Positions 1 through 9,018 of a stretch of DNA of 64,000 nt are shown here, one piece after another. Numbering within the stretch: the first letter of the stretch is position 1; the number at the start of each line of letters is the position of its first letter. The stretch spans positions 62,001 through 126,000 of the forward strand of contig JADGAZ010000009.1 in assembly GCA_015231755.1 (NCBI GenBank). The letters are read 5' to 3'. Made by a program: the position numbers and the translations under genes. The notes under the pieces are model-generated. The model saw only the letters and a list, made by a program, of their open reading frames with translations. It made no database searches and was not told where the DNA came from. This stretch comes from Magnetococcales bacterium (GTDB taxonomy: Bacteria > Pseudomonadota > Magnetococcia > Magnetococcales > Magnetaquicoccaceae).

Positions 1-577
1 GGATCAGGGACTCCTCGTCCGGCTCTCCGTGGCGCATGAGTTCCAGATAGAATCCCGGCGCTCCGGTCTGTTCATCTTGGAAGAGATCCCCGAGCCATTG
101 GGCGGCTTTGTGGGCCAGATCGGTCCGACCCGCGTTGAGCAGGCGTCCCACCTCCCCTTTGGCTCCGGCGGACAGGGCGATGAGGCCCTGTTTGTGGCGG
201 CGCAGGAGTGCCGGGTCCACCCGGGGTTTGTCGTGACTGCCTTCCAGGTGTCCCGCGGAGACCAGACGGGTGAGACTGCGCCAGCCGGTGGCGTCGCGGC
301 ACAGCAGGATCAGTTGATCGCGGGTTTCTTGATCGGGTCGGGTGGTTTTGTCGTGGCAATCGGGCACCACGTAGACCTGCGCCCCCATGATGGGTTTGAT
401 GCCGGCTTTCAGGCAGGCCAGATAGAATTGCACCGCGCCGAAGAGATTGCCCTGATCGGTAAGGGCCAGGGCCGGCATCTGGAGCTGTTTGGCCCGTGCG
501 ATCACGGCCTCCAGCCGGACCGTGGACGCAAGCAGGGAAAAACAGGAGTGGACGTGCAGATGAATGAACGAACTCAT
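1..577 (-). CDS. dnaE: DNA polymerase III alpha subunit, N-terminal part (runs off the window)
   Basis: Replicative polymerase catalytic subunit; only the first 192 codons are inside the window. The reading frame is open to the left edge. The protein begins MSSFIHLHVHSCFSLL, the PHP-domain opening typical of bacterial DnaE (H-x-H-S motif), followed by ALALTDQGNLFGAV and IKPIMGAQVYV, which are also standard PHP blocks. The ATG at 577 overlaps the TGA of the upstream Sel1-repeat gene as ATGA, so translation is probably coupled. The palm, fingers and C-terminal domains are outside the window. Identity is firm; being part of a Bat/Sel1 transcription unit is an inference from orientation and overlap. 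Confidence 0.93.
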   Translation of the reverse strand, partial: MSSFIHLHVHSCFSLLASTVRLEAVIARAKQLQMPALALTDQGNLFGAVQFYLACLKAGIKPIMGAQVYVVPDCHDKTTRPDQETRDQLILLCRDATGWRSLTRLVSAGHLEGSHDKPRVDPALLRRHKQGLIALSAGAKGEVGRLLNAGRTDLAHKAAQWLGDLFQDEQTGAPGFYLELMRHGEPDEESLI

Positions 578-1407
578 TCGCTTTTGGTGCGGGCGGGGGG
601 AGTGGGGGCGGGATCGGTGTTTTTCCCCCCCTGGTGGGCCGGAGAGAGTTTTGTCAAGGCGGGTGGAGTCCACTGTTCGGCCAGGGTGTTGGCCTTCTTG
701 ATTTGTTCCGGGGTCATCTCCTTGTGGAGTTGGGCGCGTTTTTTCAAGGCGGCGGGATCCCCCTGGGAGATGGCGAGATTGAACCACAAGGCGGCTTCAA
801 CCGGATCCTTTTCCACGCCCTGGCCCGCGGCCAGCAGGCCAGCCAGCGCGGTTTGCGCCTTGGCGAACTCCTGATCGGCGGCCTTGCGCAGCCAGGAGAC
901 CGCCTGCTGCGGCTCTTTTTCCACCCCCTGGCCCCCATCCCGCAGGGCGATTCCCAGATTGTACTGGGCCTCGGCCAACCCCTGTTCGGCGGCCTGACGC
1001 AGCCATTTTTGCGCCTCTTGGGTGTCGGTGCGACGATGGATCTCCCACAAGGCGACCTGAGCTTCGGCCTGTCCCTGTTCGGCGGACTGGCGGAACCAGC
1101 GGATCGCCTCCCGATCGTCCTTGGCGACGCCTTTGCCGTCGTGAAACATCATGCCCAGATGGTATTGGGCCTCCGCGTGTCCTTTTTCGGCGGCCATGCG
1201 ATACCATTTGATGGCGGCCTTGTAGTCCCGGGGTACCCCCAGGCCGTCCCGATGGATCATGGCGAGATTGTTTTGCGCTTCGATCACCCCCTGGTTGGCG
1301 GCGCGTATGGTTTCGTCCAGGGACTGGACTTTTTCGTATTCGGCGGCCAGGGTCGGGGTGGTGGAGAGCAGAGTCAGGAGAAACAACAGTGCCGGTACTT
1401 TGAACAT
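574..1407 (-). CDS. Sel1-repeat (TPR-like) secreted protein
   Basis: Predicted exported protein of 277 residues built of Sel1-like repeats, which act as protein-protein interaction scaffolds. The N-terminus MFKVPALLFLLTLLSTTPTLAA is a Sec signal peptide. At least five repeats follow (for example AEAQYHLGMMFHDGKGVAKD, AEAQYNLGIALRDGGQGVEK, AKAQTALAGLLAAGQGVEKD), then a Pro/Lys-rich tail. The ATG at 1407 is chosen because AGGAAC lies just upstream; an ATG at 1425 is also in frame but has no ribosome site, and the longer frame reaching 1722 would bury the signal peptide. It follows batD by 209 bases and overlaps dnaE. Partner and substrate are unknown. Confidence 0.85.
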   Translation of the reverse strand: MFKVPALLFLLTLLSTTPTLAAEYEKVQSLDETIRAANQGVIEAQNNLAMIHRDGLGVPRDYKAAIKWYRMAAEKGHAEAQYHLGMMFHDGKGVAKDDREAIRWFRQSAEQGQAEAQVALWEIHRRTDTQEAQKWLRQAAEQGLAEAQYNLGIALRDGGQGVEKEPQQAVSWLRKAADQEFAKAQTALAGLLAAGQGVEKDPVEAALWFNLAISQGDPAALKKRAQLHKEMTPEQIKKANTLAEQWTPPALTKLSPAHQGGKNTDPAPTPPARTKSE

Positions 1408-1616
1408 CGGCCAGTTCCTGTTCATGATGCGTTGGTGCCACGATAAGGGGAATACGTTGAATGCGGATATAGTGACGTTTTTCGTGCCAAAGAGAAAGGA
1501 TTTAGTTGCAGCGCTCACGGCCAGGAGTCCGCTTTGGCTCGCATGCTGGGTCACGGTAATGAAACGAACCGCCCTCGGCCTGGCGCCATGAGGGTCGAAA
1601 AGGGGTCGGAAGCGGG

Positions 1617-3458
1617 TCATGAGGGGTACAGGGGAGGCAGAACAAGGGAGTTGGCGGGGGATGTCTGTCCGGCGGTGGCGCGGGTGGATTGCCAGGCTGT
1701 CCACAGTCGTTCTCCCTGCCAAGGGAAGGGGGTGGGACCGTAGAGCGTGGCCTGCAGTTGGGCGATGGCGTCGGCAAGTTCCCCGGGCAGGGGTTCGGAA
1801 AGGGCGAGCATGATCAGGGCGGCCTGGGCGGCTTTGGGGTCATTGGCCAGACAGGCGGCGCGCAGTCGGGCTTCGGCCTGACGGGCCTGGGTCGCGGCGG
1901 CGGCCAGCGGGTCGCTGGAGGGAGAAGCCGGGGCCTTGTGTCGTCGTGTGCCGCGCCACCACAGGAGGGCGGTGATCATCCATCCCAGAATCGCCATCAG
2001 GGCCACCCAGGGCCATGTTCCGGTGAGGGTATGGGCATCGGTCGGGGGAACGGATGGGGACGTGGCGCCGGACTGGGGGATAGATGGCGGAGAGCGGTCC
2101 GGGTTGACGGGGTTGACGGTCTCCGGGGTGGTGGAACGGTTGCCGGATGCAGGCTCGACCGAACGGGACTCCGGGTTCGGGGTGGCGCGGGTATCGGGCT
2201 GGCGGGCCTCCGGGGGAGGGGTGGAGCCGGTGCCGGAGGCGGGCAGCACCGTGATGCGCCGTTCCGGCAAACGGGCGACTTCCTGGCGTTGTTGATCGAT
2301 GTTCCACCAGGGAATGTCGATGGCCGGCAGCAGATGTTCGCCGGGGGTGGTGGGGATCATGGCGATGGTGTGGATCCGTTTGCCGATGATCCCGGTGGCC
2401 TCCTTTTGGTTTTCCAGGATCGGACGGTCGGGATACAGCTTGATCCCTTGCGGATCTTTCAGCGTGATCTCTTCCAGTTGCGCGGCGCTTAAGCCGTCGG
2501 CCATCAGGGTGATGGTGCGGGTCACCGGTTCTCCCACCTGAAAGACAGGGGGATCCGGACTCCATTTCTCCATGAGCATGAGCCGGTGGGCCGGAAGCCA
2601 AGCGCTGCCCCGTGGCCAGGAGGCGGGTTGGGCCTTGGCATCCAGGTGGATCGCCTGGGTGGCCAGTCGCACGGTCTGTCCGGGACGACCGGGACCGATG
2701 GGGAGATTTTGGATGAATGGATCGTTGAAGAACTCTTTCAGCAGGGAATTCTTCCCCTGACCGGGAAGTTGCACCGTCACTGGGACCGGATCGATCACCA
2801 AAGGGCCGCTGCGTTGGGGAATCAGGGCGTAGCGTCGTTCCGAGACCAGATAATGACGCTGATGGCGTTCGGTTTCGTAGGCTTGATCCGTCCCCAGTTT
2901 TTCGATCACCCCATCCCCGGAGGAGAGTTTGGGTTCGGGCATGGAAGCCCCGGCGATGGGGATCGCGTTGAGAAAACGCACGGTGAGGATGGTCTGTTCC
3001 AACCGGTAGGGATTGGGGTTGCTCAACTCCGCTTCGACCAGCAGTTCCGCATCGCTGCCGGGGGTTTGGGTGGCGGTCTTGTTTTTGCCGGGCAGGATTT
3101 TCAGGGTAATGGGGGTACTGCGGTCTTTGCCAAAGGTCAACGGCGGAATGGTGACTTCGCCGTTGTGTTTGGGCATCAACTCCAGGGTCCAGGTGATGGA
3201 GTGGCTCTTGTGCCCGTTGATGAACTGGAAATTGCTGCTTTTCCCCTGATCCAGAATTTCGAAATCCTTGGACAGGGGAGCGAAATCCGGATCTCCGTCG
3301 GGATTTTCGGCGGTGGAGAAGATCAGGGAAAAAGACTCCTCTTGCACCACCGGTTCCCGGGATGCCCGCACTTGGATTTCGGCGGCCCAGAGGGGAAGAG
3401 TCAGGATCCAGGTCAACAGGCCGAGCAGCACAGCCGGTTTCTTGAGGGGAGTCACCAT
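1617..3458 (-). CDS. batD: BatD-like membrane-anchored protein
   Basis: 613-residue protein of the BatD family, a large periplasmic protein encoded with the VWA proteins BatA and BatB in aerotolerance-type operons. It starts with a signal peptide (hydrophobic stretch around LLGLLTWILTLPLWAA), then beta-rich repeats containing EIQVRASREPVVQEESFSL, a Pro/Thr/Ser-rich linker at about 430-500, one membrane helix (WPWVALMAILGWMITALLWW) and a cytoplasmic alanine-rich tail. The ATG at 3458 has GGAGG upstream and overlaps the end of the batB-batC fusion by 7 bases. Family assignment rests on architecture and gene order; the molecular role of BatD is not established. Confidence 0.85.
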   Translation of the reverse strand: MVTPLKKPAVLLGLLTWILTLPLWAAEIQVRASREPVVQEESFSLIFSTAENPDGDPDFAPLSKDFEILDQGKSSNFQFINGHKSHSITWTLELMPKHNGEVTIPPLTFGKDRSTPITLKILPGKNKTATQTPGSDAELLVEAELSNPNPYRLEQTILTVRFLNAIPIAGASMPEPKLSSGDGVIEKLGTDQAYETERHQRHYLVSERRYALIPQRSGPLVIDPVPVTVQLPGQGKNSLLKEFFNDPFIQNLPIGPGRPGQTVRLATQAIHLDAKAQPASWPRGSAWLPAHRLMLMEKWSPDPPVFQVGEPVTRTITLMADGLSAAQLEEITLKDPQGIKLYPDRPILENQKEATGIIGKRIHTIAMIPTTPGEHLLPAIDIPWWNIDQQRQEVARLPERRITVLPASGTGSTPPPEARQPDTRATPNPESRSVEPASGNRSTTPETVNPVNPDRSPPSIPQSGATSPSVPPTDAHTLTGTWPWVALMAILGWMITALLWWRGTRRHKAPASPSSDPLAAAATQARQAEARLRAACLANDPKAAQAALIMLALSEPLPGELADAIAQLQATLYGPTPFPWQGERLWTAWQSTRATAGQTSPANSLVLPPLYPS

Positions 3459-5272
3459 GGATTGGCCTCCGGACGGGTCTGTCCGTGTCTTTGATATTGA
3501 TAGAGAAATTTTCTTCTCAGTAGTCCGCCCGGATCGTCCGGGATGCGGCGCAGCCACTGCTCTTCCGCCTGCCGGTTTTCCTCTTCCGCCTCCTGACGCG
3601 CTGCATCCGGGTGATCGGTTTTGGGATCGGCGGCGGGGTCGGGTTTGGGCGTGGCGGATTGTTCTTTATCTTTCGATAATGATTGATCCGCCTCCCTGGA
3701 AGCGGCGGAGGCGTCGGGCTTCTCCGGATTGGGGGAGTCCGGAGAGGATTGGGAGTCGGATTTGGGATCTTTGGGATCCGGCTTCCCGGATTGGTCGGGA
3801 GAAGAGGAGGCGTTTTGCTGGTCCTTCTCTTTGTCCTTCTCTTTGTCCTTCTCTTTGTCCTTCTCTTGGTCTTTTTGATCCTCGGGTTTGGTGGCGGGTG
3901 GGGGGTTGGGGAGGTTTTTTTGCACCAGTTCTCGGTTGTGGCGGGCGTCGGCGTGCTGGGGATCCCGTTTCAAAGCCTCGTCGTAGGCCTGGAGGGATTC
4001 TTCCAGGCGGTTGAGTCGGGCCAGGGCGTTGCCTTTGTTGTACCAGGAGTCGGCGTTGTTCAAAGTTTCCAGGGCGGCGAGGGACTCTTCGTAGCGTCTG
4101 GCTCGATACAGGGCCGCCGCTTTCCAGGCCGGATCGGTGAACAGGGCCGCCGCCGAGTGGGGATCGTTGGCGGTCCACTTTTCGGCGGCTTTTTGATCCG
4201 GGCGTTGCCACGCTCCATCCCAATCCAGAGCGTGGGCCGGGGGGGTGAGCAGAAAGGGCAGCCACCAGAAGATGAGTACTCCCCGCCGGAATCCCAATGC
4301 CGCCAACGGCAGGATCAACACCAGCAGCCAGGGGCCTTCTTCGTGCCACAGGTCGGCGGTGAGGGTGGTTTGTCGGGTGTTGTCGTCGAACCGGTCGGAG
4401 GGACGTTCGGCGAGCAGCAGATCCAGGTCGGCATCATCCGTCACCAGACGGGAGAATGGGCCGTCTCCCGCTTTGGCCAGTGCCCGCAACGGGGCTTCGT
4501 CGAGCCGGGGCACGACGATGGCTCCCCGACCGTCTTGCAGCAATCCCCCTTTGGGCAGCGGGATCGGTGCCCCTTCCGGGGTACCCACCGCCAGTACCGC
4601 CAGTCGGTGTCCCTGTTGATTAAAGTGTCGCGCCGCGTCCAGGGTGGCGGGGGGCAGTTCTCCGTCGGTGATCAGCAGGGCTTCCCCCCGGGTGTGTCCC
4701 GCCTGGGCCAGCATCCGTTCCGCCAGGGCGATGCCCAGATCCGGACGGCTCCCCTGGGCGGGCATGATGTCGCTGCTCAGGGCCTGAAGATGGGCTTGAA
4801 TGGTCTCCCCATCCGACGTGAGGGGCGTGACCGGAAACGCCGCGCCGGCGAAGGCGATCAGGGCGGTGCTGCCTTCCCGGCGGCGTTTGAGCAGGTCGGC
4901 AATTTTCAGTCGGGCCCGTTCCAGACGGCTGGGCTTGAGGTCCGTGGCGTCCATGGAGCGGGAGAGATCCAGGATGATCACCAGGGCGGTCTGTTTCTGA
5001 TAGACCGGTTGGGGAAGCTTCTGCCACGCCGGACCCGCCAGGGCCAGGATGGCGAGGGCGGCGGTCAGGGTGACCAGGAGCGGGGCGTGACGGCTGGTGG
5101 TGGCGCCTTCCCGGGTGGGCTGGCGCAGCAGACGGGGCAGCAGATGGGGATCGCACACCCGTTGCCAGTCGCTGCGGGCTGAACCGGAGCGTCGCAGCAG
5201 CCACCAGAGGGGAACCAGCAGCGGCAGGGTGGCGAGCCACCCGGGGCGCAGCCAGTGGAAGGTTTCGATCAT
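3452..5272 (-). CDS. BatB-BatC fusion: VWA membrane protein with C-terminal TPR domain
   Basis: 606-residue fusion of two Bat proteins usually encoded separately. Residues about 1-70 hold two membrane helices; the VWA domain follows with a MIDAS motif (DLSRSMDATD) and LITDGELPPA; a further membrane segment lies near residue 315 (WLLVLILPLAALGF). After ALDWDGAWQRPDQ comes a TPR region (YRARRYEESLAALETL, WYNKGNALARLNRLEESLQAYDEALKRDP), then a very charged low-complexity tail containing a KDKE repeat and ending in LRRIPDDPGGLLRRKF, the typical BatC/YfbK-type end. The ATG at 5272 overlaps the batA stop as ATGA. The frame continues upstream of 5272 to 6253 but that part is an antiphase shadow of batA. 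Confidence 0.87.
   Translation of the reverse strand: MIETFHWLRPGWLATLPLLVPLWWLLRRSGSARSDWQRVCDPHLLPRLLRQPTREGATTSRHAPLLVTLTAALAILALAGPAWQKLPQPVYQKQTALVIILDLSRSMDATDLKPSRLERARLKIADLLKRRREGSTALIAFAGAAFPVTPLTSDGETIQAHLQALSSDIMPAQGSRPDLGIALAERMLAQAGHTRGEALLITDGELPPATLDAARHFNQQGHRLAVLAVGTPEGAPIPLPKGGLLQDGRGAIVVPRLDEAPLRALAKAGDGPFSRLVTDDADLDLLLAERPSDRFDDNTRQTTLTADLWHEEGPWLLVLILPLAALGFRRGVLIFWWLPFLLTPPAHALDWDGAWQRPDQKAAEKWTANDPHSAAALFTDPAWKAAALYRARRYEESLAALETLNNADSWYNKGNALARLNRLEESLQAYDEALKRDPQHADARHNRELVQKNLPNPPPATKPEDQKDQEKDKEKDKEKDKEKDQQNASSSPDQSGKPDPKDPKSDSQSSPDSPNPEKPDASAASREADQSLSKDKEQSATPKPDPAADPKTDHPDAARQEAEEENRQAEEQWLRRIPDDPGGLLRRKFLYQYQRHGQTRPEANPW
3821..3868. repeat. 12-bp tandem repeat, four copies, inside batB-batC
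   Basis: Plus-strand unit GTCCTTCTCTTT is repeated four times in a row (the fourth copy ends in G). On the coding strand it gives the repeated tetrapeptide KDKE in the charged tail after the TPR domain. Such a repeat could vary in copy number by slippage without breaking the frame. Confidence 0.9.
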
Positions 5273-6267
5273 CGCCGTGCCCCTTCTTTCAACCGGGGGA
5301 GCAGCAACGACGCCGCCAGCAGCATGGCCGGAATCAACAACCAGAAATAAAGGGCGGTGGTGGGGCGATGGGTTTGTTGTTCCCGGGCGACCGGTTCCAA
5401 CTGGTCGAGGAGCCGATAGATCTCTTCCAAGGCGGTGGTCTCTTTGGCGCGGAAGTAGCGGCCCTGGGTCAGGGTGGCCATTTCCGTGAGGGTTTTTTCG
5501 TCCAGGTCGCTGGAGGGATTGATTTTCTGAGGTCCGAAAAAGGAGCGCACGGTCATTTCGTCCGCGCCTACGCCGATGGCGTAGATTTTGATGCCCGCGT
5601 CGGCGGCCAGTTGGGCGGCCTTGAGGGGAGGCACCACCCCGGCGGTGTTGGCGCCGTCGGTGAGCAGGATCAGGGCGCGGCTGTTTTTCGGCCCTTCGCG
5701 AAATTTCTTCACCGCCAGTCCGATGGCTTCGCCGATGGCGGTCTCCTTGCCCGCCAGACCGATTTCCGACTCTTCCAGCAGATGGGCGGTGGTTTCCCGG
5801 TCCAGGGTGAGGGGGGCTTGCAGATAGGCGTTGAGACCGAAGAGAATTAAACCCACCCGATCCCCCACCCGGCGTCGGATGAAATCGGCGGCCACCTGTT
5901 TGGCCACGGTGAGCCGGTCCACGGGTTGATCGTGGAGCCGGAAATCCTTGGTCTGCATGCTGCCGGACAGATCCACCGCCAGCATCAGATCCCGTCCGCT
6001 CGCCGGCAGTTCCAAAGGCTCGCCCAGCCATTCGGGTCGGGCCGCGGCCCCCACAAGCAGCAGCCAAGCCACAATGGCCACGATCCAGCGTTTTTTTTCG
6101 GTGCGGAGCCGGTTTTCCGGCGAGGAGACGAAACACGCCGCGAAATCTTCCGCAAAGGGAATTTCCAGCACCGCTTCTTCCTGTCGGGGCACGGACGCGA
6201 AAAAACGTCTCGCCAGCCAGGGCAGGGGCAGGGCCAAAAAGAGCCAGGGCCATTCAAAATGGAGCAT
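5269..6267 (-). CDS. batA: BatA-like VWA-domain membrane protein
   Basis: 332-residue integral membrane protein with a von Willebrand A domain. It has N-terminal membrane segments (WLFLALPLPWLARRFF; WIVAIVAWLLLVGAA), a MIDAS motif DLSGSMQTKD, the second metal motif LLTDGANTAGVVPPL, and a C-terminal membrane helix (YFWLLIPAMLLAASLLL). First gene of the Bat block; the MoxR ATPase and DUF58 genes that commonly precede batA are not seen here. The start is uncertain: ATG 6267 gives MLHFEWPWLF, the usual BatA opening, while ATG 6291 would add eight residues; neither has a clear ribosome site. Bases 6268-6541 upstream must hold the divergent promoters, but no convincing elements were identified. Confidence 0.86.
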   Translation of the reverse strand: MLHFEWPWLFLALPLPWLARRFFASVPRQEEAVLEIPFAEDFAACFVSSPENRLRTEKKRWIVAIVAWLLLVGAAARPEWLGEPLELPASGRDLMLAVDLSGSMQTKDFRLHDQPVDRLTVAKQVAADFIRRRVGDRVGLILFGLNAYLQAPLTLDRETTAHLLEESEIGLAGKETAIGEAIGLAVKKFREGPKNSRALILLTDGANTAGVVPPLKAAQLAADAGIKIYAIGVGADEMTVRSFFGPQKINPSSDLDEKTLTEMATLTQGRYFRAKETTALEEIYRLLDQLEPVAREQQTHRPTTALYFWLLIPAMLLAASLLLPRLKEGARR

Positions 6268-6541
6268 GTTCGCCGCTGTTTCGCGTGGCACGATTTTTCA
6301 GGTCATGAAGGAGTACGTCACGGGTGCAACGGGATCAGAATAGCGTTGATCCGACACGAAGATCAACCCCGCAGGAATCCGGTGTTTCATTTGCGTTGGA
6401 TCGGGTTGTTTTCTCCAGCTTTGTCTTGTCAATTTCCGATCCCTGAGTTACGCTTGACCCGAGAAAAAGGATCGGTTTGGATCCTTGGGATCCACACCCG
6501 ATTGGCAGACCTTTACCCAATAAAAGGAACACGGTTCCGAC

Positions 6542-7171
6542 ATGAATGCACCCCCGCGCCAGATCGGCGAATTCTCCGATTGGGAGAGCCGTTATCAAAG
6601 TCAGCCGGTGACCCAGCTTCCCTGGTTCACCACCGATCCGGATCGGGATCTGCTGGCCACCCTGGAGGGGCGTCGGATCGATAGCGGGCGTTTTTTGGAT
6701 CTGGGAACCGGACCGGGCACCCAGGCCGCGTGGTTGGCGCAACGGGGTTTCCGGGTCACGGGCAGCGACCTGTCCGCCACCGCCATTGCCGCTGCCGGGG
6801 ATTACTGCCGGGAACGGGGGGTGGAGGTGGCGCTGGTGGTGGATGACATTTTGGCCTCCGCGCTGCCGGGGCCGTTCGAGTGGATTTTCGACCGGGGTTG
6901 TTTTCACGTCCTGCCCCCGGAAAGTCGTGGGCGGTATGTTCAGACCGTACACAGGCTGGTTGATCCCAATGGATTGCTGTTGTTGAAGTGTTTTCACGTC
7001 AAGGAGACCCTCATGGAAGGGGGACCGTACCGTTTCGCCCCCGAGGATATCGAGGCCATTTTCTCCAGCCATTTCCGGGTGCTGGAAAGCCGTGAAACCC
7101 GCTTCGAGGGGACGTTGGACCATCAGCCCGTGGCGTTGTTCACCCTGTTGCAACCCCTGGATCGTCCATGA
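6542..7171 (+). CDS. Class I SAM-dependent methyltransferase
   Basis: 209-residue methyltransferase with motif I LDLGTGPGTQAAWLAQRGF at about residue 52, the acidic residue after beta-2 (VTGSDLS), and a motif IV-like FDRGCFHVLPP. The arrangement (WESRYQSQP then motif I, then FDRGCFH) is like the thiopurine/TehB-type small-molecule methyltransferases. Its TGA overlaps the ATG of the cytochrome b561 gene, so the two are co-translated. Substrate cannot be read from sequence. Confidence 0.85.
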   Translation: MNAPPRQIGEFSDWESRYQSQPVTQLPWFTTDPDRDLLATLEGRRIDSGRFLDLGTGPGTQAAWLAQRGFRVTGSDLSATAIAAAGDYCRERGVEVALVVDDILASALPGPFEWIFDRGCFHVLPPESRGRYVQTVHRLVDPNGLLLLKCFHVKETLMEGGPYRFAPEDIEAIFSSHFRVLESRETRFEGTLDHQPVALFTLLQPLDRP

Positions 7172-7704
7172 ATCCGCTCCCGATCGACCGTTACGATCCG
7201 GTGGCCCGCTGGCTCCACTGGGCCATGGCCGTGCTGTTGATCGGCATGGTGGGATCGGGATTTTATGCGACCAGTCTCACCTATTATGATCCCTGGTATC
7301 ATCGTTCCGTGTTCTGGCATCGCTCTTTCGGGGTGGCGGTTTTCGCGGTGGCTTGGTTGCGTCTGGGGTGGCGTCTGGGCCATCCGGCTCCCCCCTTTCC
7401 CGCCGCGTCCCCGGCCTGGGAACGGTTGGCTGCCACCTGGACCCATCGCATGCTTTACCTGTTGATGATCCTGTTGCCCATCACCGGTTATCTGATTTCC
7501 ACGGCGGATGGGCGCGGGGTCTCGGTTTTCGGCTGGTTCGAGCTGCCGGCGCTGCTGGAGCCCGACAAGGACCGGGCTTCTTGGATGGGGCGGATCCATC
7601 TCGGCGCGGCGGTTTCCTTGGGCGCTTTGGTGCTGTTGCATGTGGCCGCCGCCTTCAAGCATCACCTCATCGATCGCGACGGCACCCTGCGTCGCATGTG
7701 GTAA
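7168..7704 (+). CDS. Cytochrome b561 family membrane protein
   Basis: 178-residue diheme membrane cytochrome with four predicted helices. Conserved histidines sit in RYDPVARWLHWAMAVLLIG (helix 1), HRSFGVAVFAVAWLRLGWR (helix 2), THRMLYLLMILLPITGYLIS (helix 3) and IHLGAAVSLGALVLLHVAAAFKHH (helix 4). Such proteins move electrons between quinol and periplasmic partners. It is followed after 48 bases by a YceI gene; b561/YceI pairing is common in proteobacteria and suggests a shared isoprenoid or quinone-linked role. Confidence 0.92.
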   Translation: MNPLPIDRYDPVARWLHWAMAVLLIGMVGSGFYATSLTYYDPWYHRSVFWHRSFGVAVFAVAWLRLGWRLGHPAPPFPAASPAWERLAATWTHRMLYLLMILLPITGYLISTADGRGVSVFGWFELPALLEPDKDRASWMGRIHLGAAVSLGALVLLHVAAAFKHHLIDRDGTLRRMW

Positions 7705-7752
7705 TCTGTGGTCATCTTGCGTCAATCACACCCATGGAATGGAGAAACAAGG

Positions 7753-8346
7753 ATGAAGAAAACCCGAATTCTGCCCCAATTTCTGCAAGTAACCGCCCTG
7801 GCCTGTGCCCTGTGGATGGGTGCCTCACCCGTCTGGGCCGCGTCGGAAAAATATCAGATCGATCCCACCCACTCGTTCGTCACCTTCACCATCCCCCATC
7901 TGGGCTACAGCCTGTTGCAGGGACGGTTCAACAAGGTTTCCGGTCAATTCTCCCTGGATCTGGCCCAGCCCGAAAGCGGCGCCATCCAGATCGCAGTCGA
8001 GACCGCCTCCATCGACAGCAACCACGCCGAACGGGATAAGCATCTCAAAGGCAAGGACTTCCTGGAAGTCGAGAAGTTTCCCAAGGCCGAATTCAAAAGC
8101 ACCCGCATCGTGGAAAACGATGGCAAGGTCAAGGTGGACGGGGATCTGACCCTGCATGGCGTGACCAAACCGGTCTCCTTCGAGGCCAAACTGGTGGGCA
8201 CCGGACCGGATCCGTGGGGGGGATTCCGTCGGGGCTACGCGGGCAGCCTGCGGGTCAAGCGTGCCGATTTCGGGATCAGCTACAATCTGGGACCAGCCGC
8301 CGAGTCGTTGGATCTCGGGCTGTTCATCGAGGGCATTCGGCAATAA
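7753..8346 (+). CDS. YceI-family periplasmic protein
   Basis: 197-residue secreted lipocalin-like protein. It has a signal peptide (MKKTRILPQFLQVTALACAL, ending at VWAA), then the YceI hallmark YQIDPTHSFVTFTIPHLGYS, followed by FSLDLAQPESGAIQIAVETASIDSNHAERDKHLKG and the C-terminal VKRADFGISYNLG. The family binds isoprenoid-type lipids such as polyprenyl chains. Start ATG 7753 follows an AAGG site; extending upstream to 7708 would place extra residues before the signal peptide. Probably co-transcribed with cytochrome b561. Confidence 0.93.
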   Translation: MKKTRILPQFLQVTALACALWMGASPVWAASEKYQIDPTHSFVTFTIPHLGYSLLQGRFNKVSGQFSLDLAQPESGAIQIAVETASIDSNHAERDKHLKGKDFLEVEKFPKAEFKSTRIVENDGKVKVDGDLTLHGVTKPVSFEAKLVGTGPDPWGGFRRGYAGSLRVKRADFGISYNLGPAAESLDLGLFIEGIRQ

Positions 8347-8379
8347 TACCCAAAGGAAAGATCAGGAAGGATCCCCCCC

Positions 8380-8982
8380 ATGGATGTTGTATCCGCTATT
8401 GAAAATCGTCGTTCCGTCAAGCGTTTCGACCCCTCCCACAGCATGAGCCGGGAAGAGGAGACCAAACTCATTCAACTGGCCATGCTCTCTCCCACGGCCT
8501 TCAATCTGCAACATTGGCGTTTTGTGGTGGTGCGGGATCGGGGATTGCGTCAGAAGATCCGTGCGGTGGCGTGGAATCAGGCCCAGTTCACCGATGCGTC
8601 GATGCTGGTGATTCTGTGCGCCGATCTGCGGGCCTGGGCCAGAAAACCGGAACGGTATTGCGTCAACATGCCCCCGGAAACGCAAGAAAAGCTGTTGCCC
8701 GTCATTCGGGGCTACTACGAGGACAACGAGGGGGTGCAACGGGATGAGGTGATGCGTTCCTGTGGCATCGCGGCTCAGACCTTGATGCTGGCGGCCCAGG
8801 GCATGGGATACGACTCCTGCCCCATGACCGGATTCGATTTCGAGGCGGTGGCCCGGTTCATCAATCTGCCTCCGGATCACGTCATCACCTTGTGCGTGGC
8901 GGTGGGCAGACCCCTTGAACCCGCCCGTCCCCGTGGCGGACAACTCCCGCTGGATGAAGTGATGATTCTGGACAACTTCTGA
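8380..8982 (+). CDS. Nitroreductase-family FMN protein
   Basis: 200-residue FMN-dependent oxidoreductase. Family signs: ENRRSVKRFDPSH near the N-terminus (FMN phosphate binding), LAMLSPTAFNLQHWRFVVVRD, and the C-terminal AAQGMGYDSCPMTGFDFEAV. An AAGGA site precedes the ATG. Substrate (quinone, nitro compound or enoate) cannot be decided from sequence. It is last in the plus-strand group and converges on the phosphatase response regulator at 9073. Confidence 0.9.
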   Translation: MDVVSAIENRRSVKRFDPSHSMSREEETKLIQLAMLSPTAFNLQHWRFVVVRDRGLRQKIRAVAWNQAQFTDASMLVILCADLRAWARKPERYCVNMPPETQEKLLPVIRGYYEDNEGVQRDEVMRSCGIAAQTLMLAAQGMGYDSCPMTGFDFEAVARFINLPPDHVITLCVAVGRPLEPARPRGGQLPLDEVMILDNF

Positions 8983-9018
8983 AGGCGATAGCGGGACCTT
9001 GCACGCAACGAAGCTTGC

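Noticed and set aside
1455-1500. TGGCACG element upstream of the Sel1 gene as a sigma-54 site (minus strand)
   Set aside because: The -12 half reads ACGTC, so the GC dinucleotide at the required spacing is missing.
3690-5182. Long plus-strand frame opposite batB-batC
   Set aside because: Translation is Gly/Val/Phe-rich without domains; batB-batC has VWA and TPR features.
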